Part shown: one piece after another, positions 1-10,100 of the stretch
Layout: every line of letters starts with the position of its first letter
How positions within the stretch are numbered: position 1 is the first letter of the stretch
DNA from: Tausonia pullulans
Taxonomy: Eukaryota; Basidiomycota; Tremellomycetes; Cystofilobasidiales; Mrakiaceae
Reading direction: 5' to 3'
Assembly (NCBI GenBank): GCA_951802195.1
Contig: OX637634.1
Location: forward strand, 558,001 to 622,000
DNA length: 64,000 bases
The notes under the pieces: generated by a model
The model's database searches: none
The model's input: the letters and a program-made list of their open reading frames with translations, nothing else
Told to the model about the DNA's origin: nothing
Translations under genes and position numbers: made by a program

Positions 1-840
1 GGGAGCGGCGCACCCAACATCGCCCAGCAGCAGCAGCTACTCAGACAACAGCATGCACTCGTTCAGCAACAGCAACAGCAGCGCGAGCAGCGCGAACGCT
101 TCAACCCCGTCCCTCCACTTGTCTCTCGGCCGGTCCCGACTTCTCAAACCAGCGGCGATAGATATTCGACTCCTCAGCCTTCACCGACAGGAGGAGGGCC
201 TCCTTTCATCGGAGCGTCGCCCCCGTCTACGTCGTCGACTCCCCCAAACGGCAACAGTAGCAGCGGTTACCGGTCCAGCATTGCCTCGACGCAGTTTTAC
301 AGGCCTTCTCAGTCCATGACGAACGCCTTTGGCCAGTCAGCGACCACTTCGTCCTCCCCGACGACAACGCCCGTAGGGACCCCTCCACCTCCGCACGCGT
401 TGATCTCGTCGTCGTCACCAAACATCCCTTTTGCGCCCTTTGGGGACCTCACCTCCCCAGGCTCGCCAATTCCCTCGAATTCCTCGTCAGCCAACGCTGC
501 TCCCTCATCTGCTGCCGTCCGCCGACCCGTCGTTTCCTCTGGGACGATTCGTCCGAATTTCTCGCAGCACTCGTCCTCGTCGTCCTCCACAACGACGACA
601 ACGTGGGGTGCGGGGGGCATGCCCAGTCGACCAGCCTCAACAGACGGCGAGTTCCCGCCTCTCTCGCCAGCAACTTCCGGCTTCGGACCCTTCAATAGCA
701 GCGGTGGCCATGGCAACGGTCGACCGATGCTTAGCTCTATCTTCCCTTCGGAGGGTGGGAGCAGCAGCAATGGTAGAGGTCTGACGACATTGCCGGAGAG
801 GATCCCACTGCCCATGAGTCCTGCGGCTGATGGGTTCTGA
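1..840 (+). CDS. 3' end of an unidentified Q/S/P-rich protein (5' truncated by window)
   Basis: Frame 1 is open from the first base to a TGA at 838-840, giving about 279 C-terminal residues. The segment begins with glutamine-rich sequence (runs of Q near residues 9-30). It continues as Ser/Thr/Pro/Gly-rich sequence, including an eight-serine run and a TTTTT run, and ends in LPMSPAADGF. No folded domain, membrane segment or catalytic motif is visible, so this looks like the disordered tail of a larger protein such as a regulator. I do not recognise the family. The reading frame is supported by its length and by amino-acid composition typical of disordered fungal tails. The next gene on this strand starts at 3330, and the neighbour to the right (MRPL16) is convergent. 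Confidence 0.65.
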   Translation, partial: GSGAPNIAQQQQLLRQQHALVQQQQQQREQRERFNPVPPLVSRPVPTSQTSGDRYSTPQPSPTGGGPPFIGASPPSTSSTPPNGNSSSGYRSSIASTQFYRPSQSMTNAFGQSATTSSSPTTTPVGTPPPPHALISSSSPNIPFAPFGDLTSPGSPIPSNSSSANAAPSSAAVRRPVVSSGTIRPNFSQHSSSSSSTTTTTWGAGGMPSRPASTDGEFPPLSPATSGFGPFNSSGGHGNGRPMLSSIFPSEGGSSSNGRGLTTLPERIPLPMSPAADGF

Positions 841-1933
841 TGATGCGGGCAAGGGGTTATTAGGGTTTTAGTTTGTACTTTGCATGATTTTTGTGTCTTT
901 CGCTCATTTATTCATTTATGTGAGCGTGCAGTTGAGAGATCGTTGCCCATGACGAAGATGCCTTGTTTGTGTCTTCTTCGTCCCCATTTCATCTGGACAG
1001 ATGTCCATCCCAACACATATTTCACACATCCATGGACAGAGAGATATTGATGCATAGGCCAAGCTTCGCCATCCTTAAGAGGAAGAAACATGACAGCAAG
1101 GTCCAAGTTCTCATCACGGCCCCCTCGAGACCCTTTTATGCGAGCAAGCGCCCTCCGTAAGAGTACTGGGCTGAGAGGAAGGTGTGAACCTCGCTGTTGC
1201 GATCTTTCCTTGAAAGCAGGAAGGCTTGGTTTGTGGGCCTAGATTGTACCTCTTACCTCCTTCACAAAGTGCTCCCTCGTTCCTGACTCTGGCCTTTGAC
1301 TCATGAAGTTTCGCGGTCCACTACCACCTCAATCGCGAGGCCTGGCCGACGTTTTGCACTCAGCATCTTGCCTGCGATCTCCTCTCAAGCCCCAGCCAAT
1401 CGATCTCCTAGGATGCTGGTCCACTACTTCAGATGTCGCTGAAAGCTTGTTCTTCAAGCCCATCTCTTTATCAATCCAGCGGCATGCACCATCTGAAGTC
1501 ATTTCCCCAGTCTCACCGCTAGAAGGCGATGTCCTAGCAGCCACATCTGGCACTTGAGACCGTGTCCTGAGGCTGCCTAGCTCCCATTAGGTCGCCCTTT
1601 GATGAGCTTTGCATCTGGAACTACCATCCAAACCCCTGGGGAGGAGGCACTGCTCGTCATTCTCAAGGGCTGGTTGGAGAAATCATCAAAGGAGCAATAA
1701 GTCTTGAGGTCGGAAGAGGGTCTGAAGGCAGCAAGCTGTACCGATCTCGAGCTGGAAGTTTGACTAAGGTAACAGGTGAAGGATGTGCATCATCTGCAGC
1801 CTGGATGAATATATTCAAGTATGAGAAGACTTTCTTCCATTATCTCCGAAGCATTAGTTACACTTGGCGCAGACGGCGGTCTCGCTGCCCGCCTCATCGT
1901 CAGATTTCAAGTATCATTCATGCCACCATCTCA
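841..1933. other. Intergenic, convergent 3' ends
   Basis: This stretch lies between the 3' end of the Q-rich protein and the 3' end of MRPL16. Only short open frames occur, none with protein-like composition or recognisable motifs. I see no tRNA-like B box. Confidence 0.5.
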
Positions 1934-3072
1934 TCAAAGCCCCGCCCGTATCGTCGCCTCGGGAGCAACCGAGACTTCCCCCCTCTTGGCCGCTTCGGCC
2001 CAAACCTCCTCCCAGCTCTGGCCCGTCGCCATGTCGACACCCTCGAGGAGACCCTGTCGACGGGCGCTGCTCTTGACCGGGCCGAGATGCCGGATCTGGT
2101 TGACGTAGAGCAAGTGTACAAAATGAGTGATTAAGGCAGACAAAACGATGAAGGGCGACACCGCAAAAGACGTACCTGGACATTGTCCTCGACGTTCTTG
2201 AGGGCCTCCTCCCTCGCAAGCTCTTCCGCCGAAAGCGGAGCAAGAGTTTCCTCCTCCGGATCAACCTCCTTGTATCCGACCCGAGGCTTGGACTGAGGCG
2301 TGATGAAGGAGAAGCCGCAGGGGAGTTTGGCGATGGCAACACGGAAGACTGAGGGCGGGAAGAAGCGAGACAGTCAGAACGCGAAAGGTGGAAGGCTGGA
2401 GAGAGGGTCAGGCTCACTCTCTCGGGCGATGGGCTCGCGAATGTTGCCCCCCTTGATCTCAAAGACGATGCCGTTCATGGGGACGCTTGAGAGTGAGAGA
2501 AGAGCGGGCGAGGTCAGCAGCGAAGGAATGGAGGAGGGACATGAGGGCGAGAGAGTGTGGTGGTCGACTTACTTGCAAGCCCAGTACTCGAATGTTCCCT
2601 TACCCTTGCCCATACGTGTCTCGTTGCCCTGTTTGTGGAAGGAACAGGTATCAAAAGGGCCACGCCCGTTAGACAGTCCAGTCAGAGAGACAACGGCGCG
2701 CGCGTGCTAGAACAGACGCGTGCACGCGACGTAACGCACCTTGACACAGATGGGCCTGTTGGGGAAGATGTTCATAAAGATCTTGGTACCTTTGTACGAC
2801 TTAGTCTTGCGCCTGAGGACATCGTACGCGGCCTCGAGCTGCTTGGCGCTGAGCTCGATGCCCTGCTTGGTCCGGATACCGTACTCGCCCCCGTACTGGA
2901 GGGTCGTCCCACGGGTGGAGCCGCCGGTGCGGATTGGAATGACACCCTTCTGGGTGGAGCGCGTCCGATGCGACTTGGGCGCGAACTTGATGCCTCGCGT
3001 CTGGAGCAGGGTGGTCGACGGCGACGAGGCCGAGGCGAACGAGGAGCGAAGGGAAGCTGGGAGGAGCGACAT
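1934..3072 (-). CDS. MRPL16: Mitochondrial large-subunit ribosomal protein uL16m
   Basis: Predicted 263-residue protein from five exons (3072-2740, 2628-2573, 2485-2418, 2348-2176, 2095-1934), all joined by GT-AG introns with consistent phases. It belongs to the uL16 family and should bind 23S-type rRNA in the mitoribosome near the peptidyl-transferase/A-site region. The family signature lies in exon 1: after an N-terminus rich in S, R and A (residues 1-30, likely mitochondrial presequence) comes QKGVIPIRTGGSTRGTTL. The KIFMNIFPNRPIC stretch follows, then GKGKGTFEYWAC in exon 2. The C-terminal 80 residues are an acidic/Arg extension typical of the mitochondrial form. The start ATG at 3072 is the only one that puts the presequence in frame. 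Its promoter is shared with APC11, 257 bp away on the other strand. Confidence 0.9.
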
Positions 3073-3329
3073 GGCCCGGGAGGGAGACGAGGGCGGAGCG
3101 AGGGTAGGATCTGGCGGTGCGAGTGTTCAAACGGGCTCTTTCGCTCTCTCAAGTAGGGAGCGGAGTGTGGGGCCGGGAGGAGGAAGGGCAAGTGGCCTGC
3201 CGAGAGAGGAAGAGGCGAGGTCGATGGTCAAGGTCCAAAGTCAAGGGGAGTCGGAAAAGGACGGCGGGCGTCTCTCTGTCCTCCGCGGCCTCACGCGCCT
3301 GCCTCTCAGTCTGTAACGACTATCCAGTC
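3073..3329. promoter_or_regulatory. Shared divergent promoter MRPL16/APC11 (257 bp)
   Basis: Only 257 bp separate the two divergent start codons, so both core promoters and 5' UTRs must lie here. The sequence is purine-rich on the + strand for most of its length. No specific factor site could be assigned. Confidence 0.5.
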
Positions 3330-4029
3330 ATGAAGGTCACGTCCGTAGAAATCCACTCCTCAACACCCCTCCCGCCCCTGCCATTTTACTGATGCTCTTC
3401 ATCCTAAAAGCATCAAGGACTGGCAGGCTGTTGCCGTTTGGCGCTGGGACCTTGCCTCGGGCGGCGATCCGAACCGCAATGGGCAACAAAGTGGAGGAAG
3501 ACCTGCCGATGAGGAGGACGAGGATGAGGACGTCTGCGGTATCTGCCGACTCGCATTCGACTCAACGTGCCCAGACTGCAAGATCCCGGGGGATGACTGC
3601 CCGCTGAGTGCGTTTGTTGCGTCGCGACTCGATCGCGTCGCTTTCCAGTCGCGTCCAACCTTCTTCCTTGTCTGACCCGCTCTCTCCTTCCATCCCAGTC
3701 TGGGGCCAGTGCACGCACATCTTCCACATGCATTGCCTCCTCAAGTGGATCGATACTGAGTCAAGTAAGGGCCAGTGCCCGATGGACCGCCGCGTATGGG
3801 GTGGGTCGCCGTCGCTGGATTCCCCATCACTCTCCTGCCTCGTTGCTGATAGTCTGCCCTCCGCCCAGTCACCGCCGAACGCAACGCCGCTCCCTCTTCA
3901 CCCATGCTCGCCCCCTCCTCGCCTGTAGCATCTGCTCAAGTAGCCGACCAGGCCGTCTCGGCGCCGTCCTCTCCGGCGCTGGCTTCTTCGCCGTCCTATC
4001 ATCGTGCGCCTCCACCACGAGCCGGTTGA
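3330..4029 (+). CDS. APC11: Anaphase-promoting complex RING-H2 subunit Apc11
   Basis: Predicted 156-residue protein from four exons (3330-3340, 3411-3607, 3699-3800, 3869-4029). Exon 1 is only 11 nt. The start [17 protein letters not shown] matches the Cul2-homology-binding N-terminus of Apc11. The RING-H2 domain follows, with [16 protein letters not shown] and [15 protein letters not shown], so the extra zinc site typical of Apc11 is present. As the catalytic RING of APC/C it recruits E2 enzymes for ubiquitination of securin and cyclins. Two oddities: the last ligand pair reads CPMD instead of CPMC (GAC at 3785-3787), as at the equivalent place in Rbx1, and about 55 Ser/Ala/Pro-rich residues follow the RING where most Apc11 proteins end. 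An acidic insert (DEEDEDED) precedes the RING. Rbx1 is excluded by the [12 protein letters not shown] signature. Confidence 0.88.
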
Positions 4030-4584
4030 GAGGCAGTGGCATCCACACATCATCCGACCTCCCATTAGGGGCTTGGGGATGACGAGGAAGAAGACCTGGG
4101 ACCGACCGCCCGTGCGAGCTAGACCTCAGCGCAGTTGCGCCGCGTGGCTAGGGGAACATCTCGCTCCTGACGACCACACATGCGCCTCTGCCGCCGGCCG
4201 CTACGTGAGATAATAGCAGTGAGCATGCCATTGTTGGCCTTGGGCGTGTAGGAGCCCAGGCAGAGTGACATGACGGGCGCGAGAGTGAGGGGAAGGGGAA
4301 GGGTCAGAGCTGGCTGGAGTGTGCCCAGTCAGCTCATTGAATGCGCCCTACAGATGAGATGAAGGCTTTTGTTCTTTGGTGCTCCATGTATGCGCCTCGG
4401 TTTGCTCCGGCTACTGCAGGGTGTGTTTCGTTGCCATGCTACCGGCGTCATGACTCGAGGACAGAAGGGCGGATGACTCCGACGGTCCGCGAGCGGAAGA
4501 GACCGCGGGGCTGAACCTGTGCTACTCTTTCTTTCTCACCAACGACCACTACTTCTTGACCTATCTCCACTTCCTTAGCCCGCC
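4030..4584. other. Intergenic / HIS5 upstream region
   Basis: Non-coding by inspection. It holds the APC11 3' UTR and the HIS5 promoter, including a pair of TGACTC elements annotated separately. Confidence 0.5.
4451..4479 (+). promoter_or_regulatory. Two TGACTC motifs (Gcn4/CpcA-type half consensus)
   Basis: TGACTC occurs at 4451-4456 and 4474-4479, about 105-135 bp upstream of the HIS5 ATG. The bZIP regulator of general amino-acid control (Gcn4/CpcA) binds TGA(C/G)TCA, and TGACTC is the core six. Two copies within 30 bp before a histidine-biosynthesis gene fit that control, though the seventh base differs at both sites. The function is inferred. Confidence 0.4.
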
Positions 4585-6100
4585 ATGCCCATCCTCGGCC
4601 TCAACACGCCCTACCCCAAGTACCCGCCTCACTTTGACATTGAGAAGCTCATCCGGCCAAACATTCTCTCGCTCCAGCCCTACCGGGCGGCTCGCGACGA
4701 CTACGACGAGGGCATTCTCCTCGACGCGAACGAGAACTCGATCGGTCACTCGATCCCGGTGCGTCGTGACCTCGATCTCTCCCACTCACTCGCAGCGAGA
4801 TCTATCAGTACGCTGACGAGCTGCGCTATGGCTTTCCCTCGTGCTTCTCTTCTTCCTCGTGCTCGTCCGTTCCCTCCCCGTACGCGTCCTTTCCAAGCAG
4901 CAAGGCGACGAGTCCCTCACCCACCTCTCGGCCGACGCCCTCTCCTTGCTCAACCGGTACCCGTCCCCGACCCACAACCCGATCAAGGAGCGGGTATGCA
5001 CGCTTCGAGGTGTCCCCTCCCCGGAGTACGTCTTCCTCGGCGTTGGCTCGGACGAGGTCATCGACCTCGTCGTGCGCGTCTGTTGTGCTCCAGGCAAGGA
5101 CAAGGTCCTCACGTGCCCGCCGACATACGGCATGTACGGCGTCACAGCGCAAGTGAACGACGTTGAGGTCGTCAAGGTCCCGCTCGATGTCGAGGGTGGC
5201 AAGTTCTCGGTCAAGGTCGACGAGGTGCGCGCTGGTCTTGGCTTTCAGCGACGTCCTTTATCGGTACTCGAGACTCACGTTGCCCCCCCCCCCTCCCCCC
5301 TCTACCCCATTGTTAGGTTAACGCTGCCCTTGCCGCCGATCCGTTGATCAAGATCGTCTTTCTCTGCTCGCCCGGTAATCCGACGGGCACGCTCATCCCT
5401 ATCAAGGACATCATCGCGGTCCTTGAGAACCCGGCGTTCAAGGGCGTCGTCTTCGTCGACGAGGCCTACATCGACTTTGCCGGCGACGAGAGCGTCCACT
5501 CGGCATGCTCGCTCGTTGACAAGTACGCAAACGTCCTCGTCTCGCAAACTCTTTCCAAGGGCTTCGGGCTCGCGGCGATCCGGTGCGTTGTCTCGGCGCA
5601 CAGTGTTCCGTCATCGCCCTCAGCTGACAGGTTGTTTTCCATCGACTTCTTCCAGCCTTGGCCTCGCCATCGCTGCCCCTCCTCTCATCCAGATAATGAA
5701 CAACACCAAGGCGCCTTACAACGTCTCCTCCCCGACAGCCTCCCTCGCCCTCGCTGCTCTCGCCCCAGCATCCATCACCCAATTCCGACGCAATATCACC
5801 ACCCTCCTCGAGAACCGGGCCTTCCTTCTGGACGAGCTGCCCAAGATCACCGGGGTGGGTGAGATCCTTGGTGGGAACCACGCGAACTTCTTGCTCGTCC
5901 AGATTCTCAACAAGAACGGGAAGGGGGTGGACAACGCCCGCGCGAAGGGGGTGTACACGCGGCTGGCGGAGAGGGAGGGCGTTGTGGTGAGGTTCAGGGG
6001 GAATGAGATTGGGTGCGAGGGATGCTTGAGGATCACGGTGGGCACGAGGGAAGAGTGCGAGGCTGTCCTGGGGAAGCTGAGCGAGGTGCTGAGCGAGTAA
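4585..6100 (+). CDS. HIS5: Histidinol-phosphate aminotransferase
   Basis: Predicted 402-residue PLP-dependent class-I/II aminotransferase from four exons (4585-4758, 4901-5224, 5317-5582, 5656-6100). It converts imidazole-acetol phosphate plus glutamate to L-histidinol phosphate in cytosolic histidine synthesis. Visible landmarks are the substrate-loop LLDANENSIGHS (about residue 46), RYPSPTHNPIKERV, and FLGVGSDEVIDLVVR. They continue with VFLCSPGNPTGTLIP (Asn near the PLP ring), VVFVDEAYIDFAG (Asp to the pyridine N), TLSKGFGLAAIRLG (Schiff-base Lys), and VRFRGNEIGCEGCLRITVG (carboxylate-binding Arg). Length is normal for the fungal family. Intron 2 carries an 11-C run (5283-5293) in its pyrimidine tract. 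The start is the first in-frame ATG before IEKLIRPNI. Two TGACTC sites lie upstream. Confidence 0.95.
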
Positions 6101-7131
6101 GAGCAATGACAAGGTTGAAAAATTAGACAACTAGATTATATGTCCGGAATGCGCTTTGATCGGTGGGTCTCTCTGTGGGCGGGCAGCTCACCATCTGTCT
6201 GGTTCAGCTGATGTGAGCGAAGTGGCGCCATGGATGGTCGGCCTGCGAAGGTGGTGCGCGCTCCTTTGTCCTAGGCCATGGGTGTCCTTCTCTCCAGCCT
6301 TTCCAACTATCCCAAAATAAGAGTCGCCTCAGCAGACATGGCATGCTCTCTGTCATGCGTGCGTCCGCAAAAAGGACTGGGGCGGACTTGGATGGTGTTC
6401 GCAAGCGGAGGACTTCGGGTCAAGGTTTAAAGGTGGGCTGGACGCGTGGGCGCTCCTTGTTCCGGGAGGACCATCGTCCTTGTTCTTCTTTGATCTCGCA
6501 GGACGTCCTTTTCTTGGCTTGAGGTCGAATTTCTCGCTCTCTCTATTGACATCGACTTAGATGGACCCAGTGGCCACTCCACAGCCAGACAAGATTCTGC
6601 CTTTCCTGCTTTGCTTGTAAGGCCAGAATATCAAGATACTTCGAGATCCTTGATCGCTGACATTTTGATGCCATTTATTGCTGTCAGAATGAACGGATCC
6701 AGAGTCAGCCCTCATTCGGACCGGAACAAGGCCGCAGTGGTGACGTGGATGAGCCGTCAGCCCCTGTCGGAACCCTCGCCTCGTCTCCGCCGTTCGTCTC
6801 CCCGCCCTTGCGCCTTGTTCTCTGGCTCCTACTACCAGCCACCTCCCGCCGCCTTCCCGCCTGCATTTCGTCGGCCAATTCGGCAACGAGCTGGTGGGGT
6901 GGCGGAGGAATGACGCCTGCGACGAGACGTTGTCTCATCGTCGCTCTCGCTTCCCTCCCCCAACATCGCTTGTCCTCGCTGGATCGTTGTTCGACTTCCG
7001 ACGGCCATCTTCGCTCTCTCCCTTTCGTCCTTTCCTCCTGCTCCCCTTGCCTCCGTCCGGCCCGATCTCTTTTTCACGGACCCTTCCTCCACATACCCCC
7101 TTTATTCCTCCTCATACCCCGACCCGCCTTC
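6101..7131. other. Intergenic / long leader of the Zn2Cys6 factor
   Basis: About 1 kb without a recognisable gene. The frame of the downstream factor stays open upstream to an ATG at 6745, but that extension is Ser/Leu/Pro/Arg junk-like, and the basic start at 7132 is preferred. Pyrimidine-rich sequence from about 6950 to 7130 suggests a CT-rich promoter or leader. Confidence 0.4.
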
Positions 7132-10100
7132 ATGACCAGCACCCGACGACGCAGCCTCAGCAATCACGCGCCTCCCCGCCCTCTCTCCACCATCTCCATC
7201 ACTTCGACTTCCTCCTCGTCTTCGGCCCCGCCTGGACTACTAAAGAGCCCTTCCATGTCACCCACTCTCCCGCCTTCGCCAATCGCCTCAGCCTCATCCT
7301 ACGCCCGGTCCGACGAGTCGGCAGACTCCCCCCATCCCCTCCGCGTCTTCGACCCCTTCCTCAACGGCAATGGGCCCCAATCACCTGCTCTCTCCACATC
7401 CACCACGGCGGCGACGTTCATTGCCAACGCCGCTAACTCGCTCCTCAAAGTTGCCAGGAGGGCACATGCTTGCGAGCCGTGCCGGAAGTCTAAGGTATGT
7501 CGTTCGAGTGGCGTGGGAATGTAGTGAATGGGCTAGTTGACGTTGTGTCTTCCCCCACTCCCTCTTGTGCCTCATCCATTAGACTGGCTGCGGTGAGTGC
7601 GACGAGGAAGGCCGGTGTGCGACGTGCGTCGCCAAGAATCGCAAGTGTGTCTTCTCTGGTAAGCCCTCTCCCTCTGAAAGTGGCACAATGGTGCACGCAT
7701 CCGTCGAAGCTAACCGAGCAGCCCACTTCGCCTTCTCATCCATTGACCTTCAGAGCGTGACTCGCAGGACAGGGCCGCTGAGTATCGCCTGTCCGCCCAT
7801 CTGTCTCGTGGTGTGCTCCGTCTCTCTCAAGTTTACTCTGCTAAAGCTTGTCTTTTTATTCAACGCCACCCTCCTCCAGCCGCGCGCAGTCGAATGAGTA
7901 TGTTCGTAAGGTCATGGGCGAAAAGATATATAAGGCCTACCTCGAGGGGCAAGACCCGGACGAGCTCCTCCGTGCGCTCGGCAGGCCTGAGGGGAGGATC
8001 AGCGGTGGCGGCGTGCTGGGTGTCATCGAGGACTTTTGCAGGCTGAGGCGAGTCGAATTACATGTGCCTGACGGTATCAGGTGATGCTTTGGCTGACTAT
8101 TCCTTGCTTCTACACTCCAGCCACGAGGTTCCCTCCGAATCATCGTCTGTCCTCTCTCTCTGTGTCCAGAGGGCTCTGCTGATGGCCATCTCACTCCTCC
8201 TTCAGCTACATCCCGACCACTGCCACCAACAACCTCTCCATCCACCTCTCGCCTACCCCTGACATTGATCCTATTGCCATCTGGAACTGGAAGGATGGCA
8301 CCATTCCCATCCCTCCTCCCCCAGCCGACCTGCCCACTCGTGGACCCGTCAACCTCCCTCAGCGCGAAGAGTGCCAGCTCCTTGTGTGTTTTGCTGTTCC
8401 ATCTCGCCTATGACTCATGACTCTGACTTTTTTATCTCTCGCCAGATCGACATCTTCTTCGCCAAGATCCACCCTCTCATGCCATGCTTCATCCCCGCTC
8501 AGTTCAAGAGCTGGTTCGACCTCCTCTGGGACGACGATCACCCACGGGAGAGGAGTGGCACCCGAGGCTGGTTCCCGACGACTCACCAACACGACCACCA
8601 GCTCGGCGAGGGCGCCCCAAACGCCCCTGGCCGCACGTCGGTTCGTCGCCTCGGCCGTCCTTCCTCCTTAACTCGACGAACACTGATATTGCTTTCTCTT
8701 CTCTGCACAGACGGCCAATCAGCTCATCCAGTTTCTCCCTGTCCTTTTCGCCGTACTCGCCTGCGCAGAGGCGACGAGAATTACCTCGGATGGCCAGGCT
8801 CGCCGCGATGGCCAGGCATATTACGCTGAGTGAGTGATCTCCCTAGATCGAAGGCTTACATCGGACGCTGATTCGGATGTTTTTCTTTAGGGCGATGTTC
8901 CACATTCACTTTGTCGAGCTGCACCAGGAGAAGACGGACGGTCTCCCTCAGCTCTGGAAGCGTGAGTTCAGTTTTGCTGTGAAGCTCAGAAACGACCAAC
9001 GTTCTCTGACACTTCCATCCCGCATGTTCATCCACAGTCCAGACGCTCGCGCTCCTCGCCAGCCACCTAGCTGGCCTCAACGCTCTTGCCGGCGCGTGGC
9101 ATCTCACTGGTCTCGCCGTAGAGGCTGTCCTCCTGCGTAAGCTCCATCAGCACGGCAACGCCGGCCACGGAGTTGATGCCGAGGTCAGAATCCGCACTTT
9201 CTGGTGAGCCGGCCATCTCTCGTAACTCAGTCGTGCGGCTGAGTGGCGCTGATGCTTCCTATCAATTTGATAGGTGCATCTTCAACCTAGACCGTCACCT
9301 CGCCCGCATCCTCGCTCAGCCCTTCAACCTCACAATCTCGCGCAATAACCGCGTCGCCCTTCCCCTGCCCTATGACACCGATTCATCTCACTGGGCTTCC
9401 TTCTGGCATGAGGCGGCCGGCGCCTGGTCGTCTGATGCGCCCACCCCCCCCACTGCGACCATTACGAGCGGCTTCATCCTCATCTGCCATCTGAACCTCA
9501 TCGCTGGAGAAGTTGGCTCCGCGTTCTACATGGGTCCCCGAGACCTTAGCGAGGACTGGAAGCTCACGAGGGAGCGGGCTGAGCTGGAGCGCCAGGTCAG
9601 CGAGTTCGAGGCGGAACTCGAGGAGAAGGTTGCCGCCTCGGAGATGGAAACGTTCGTCGGCTCAACGGAGATCGAGCGCGAACAATCGGGTTTGCTCCGG
9701 CTTGTCTTGTCTGATGTCATCGCCGATGTCAAGCTGCTGATTCGTGAGTCTGCTGTCTCGTTCTTCCTGCTGTTCCCTCCGCGCATTCTCTGACGTCTTT
9801 CTCTCGCCATCTCTCTCTTCTCCCTAATCTCTCAGGCCGCGTGCTCCTCCCCCGCGGCGGCCCCAAGCCCCTCAACCCCGGTCGCCTCGATGGCTCGTTC
9901 TCGCTCAATCCCTCGCTCGCCATCGCCCGCAAAGTCATCGAATCGAACTCGCTCCTCCGTCATGCCATCCCTCCTTCGCTGTACCTCGCCGGCGCCGTGG
10001 TAACGCTCTTCCATGCAACGGTCCCAGTGCTGCACGCCAGGCTTCACGGAGGCGCGGGCGATACGGATGCTACTTGTGCGTTCAGTCATCCTCCTGCTCG

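Noticed and set aside
6745-7131. N-terminal extension of the Zn2Cys6 factor from the ATG at 6745
   Set aside because: The extra 129 residues read as translated pyrimidine-rich leader (Leu/Ser/Pro/Arg). The ATG at 7132 begins a typical basic/Ser-rich N-terminus.
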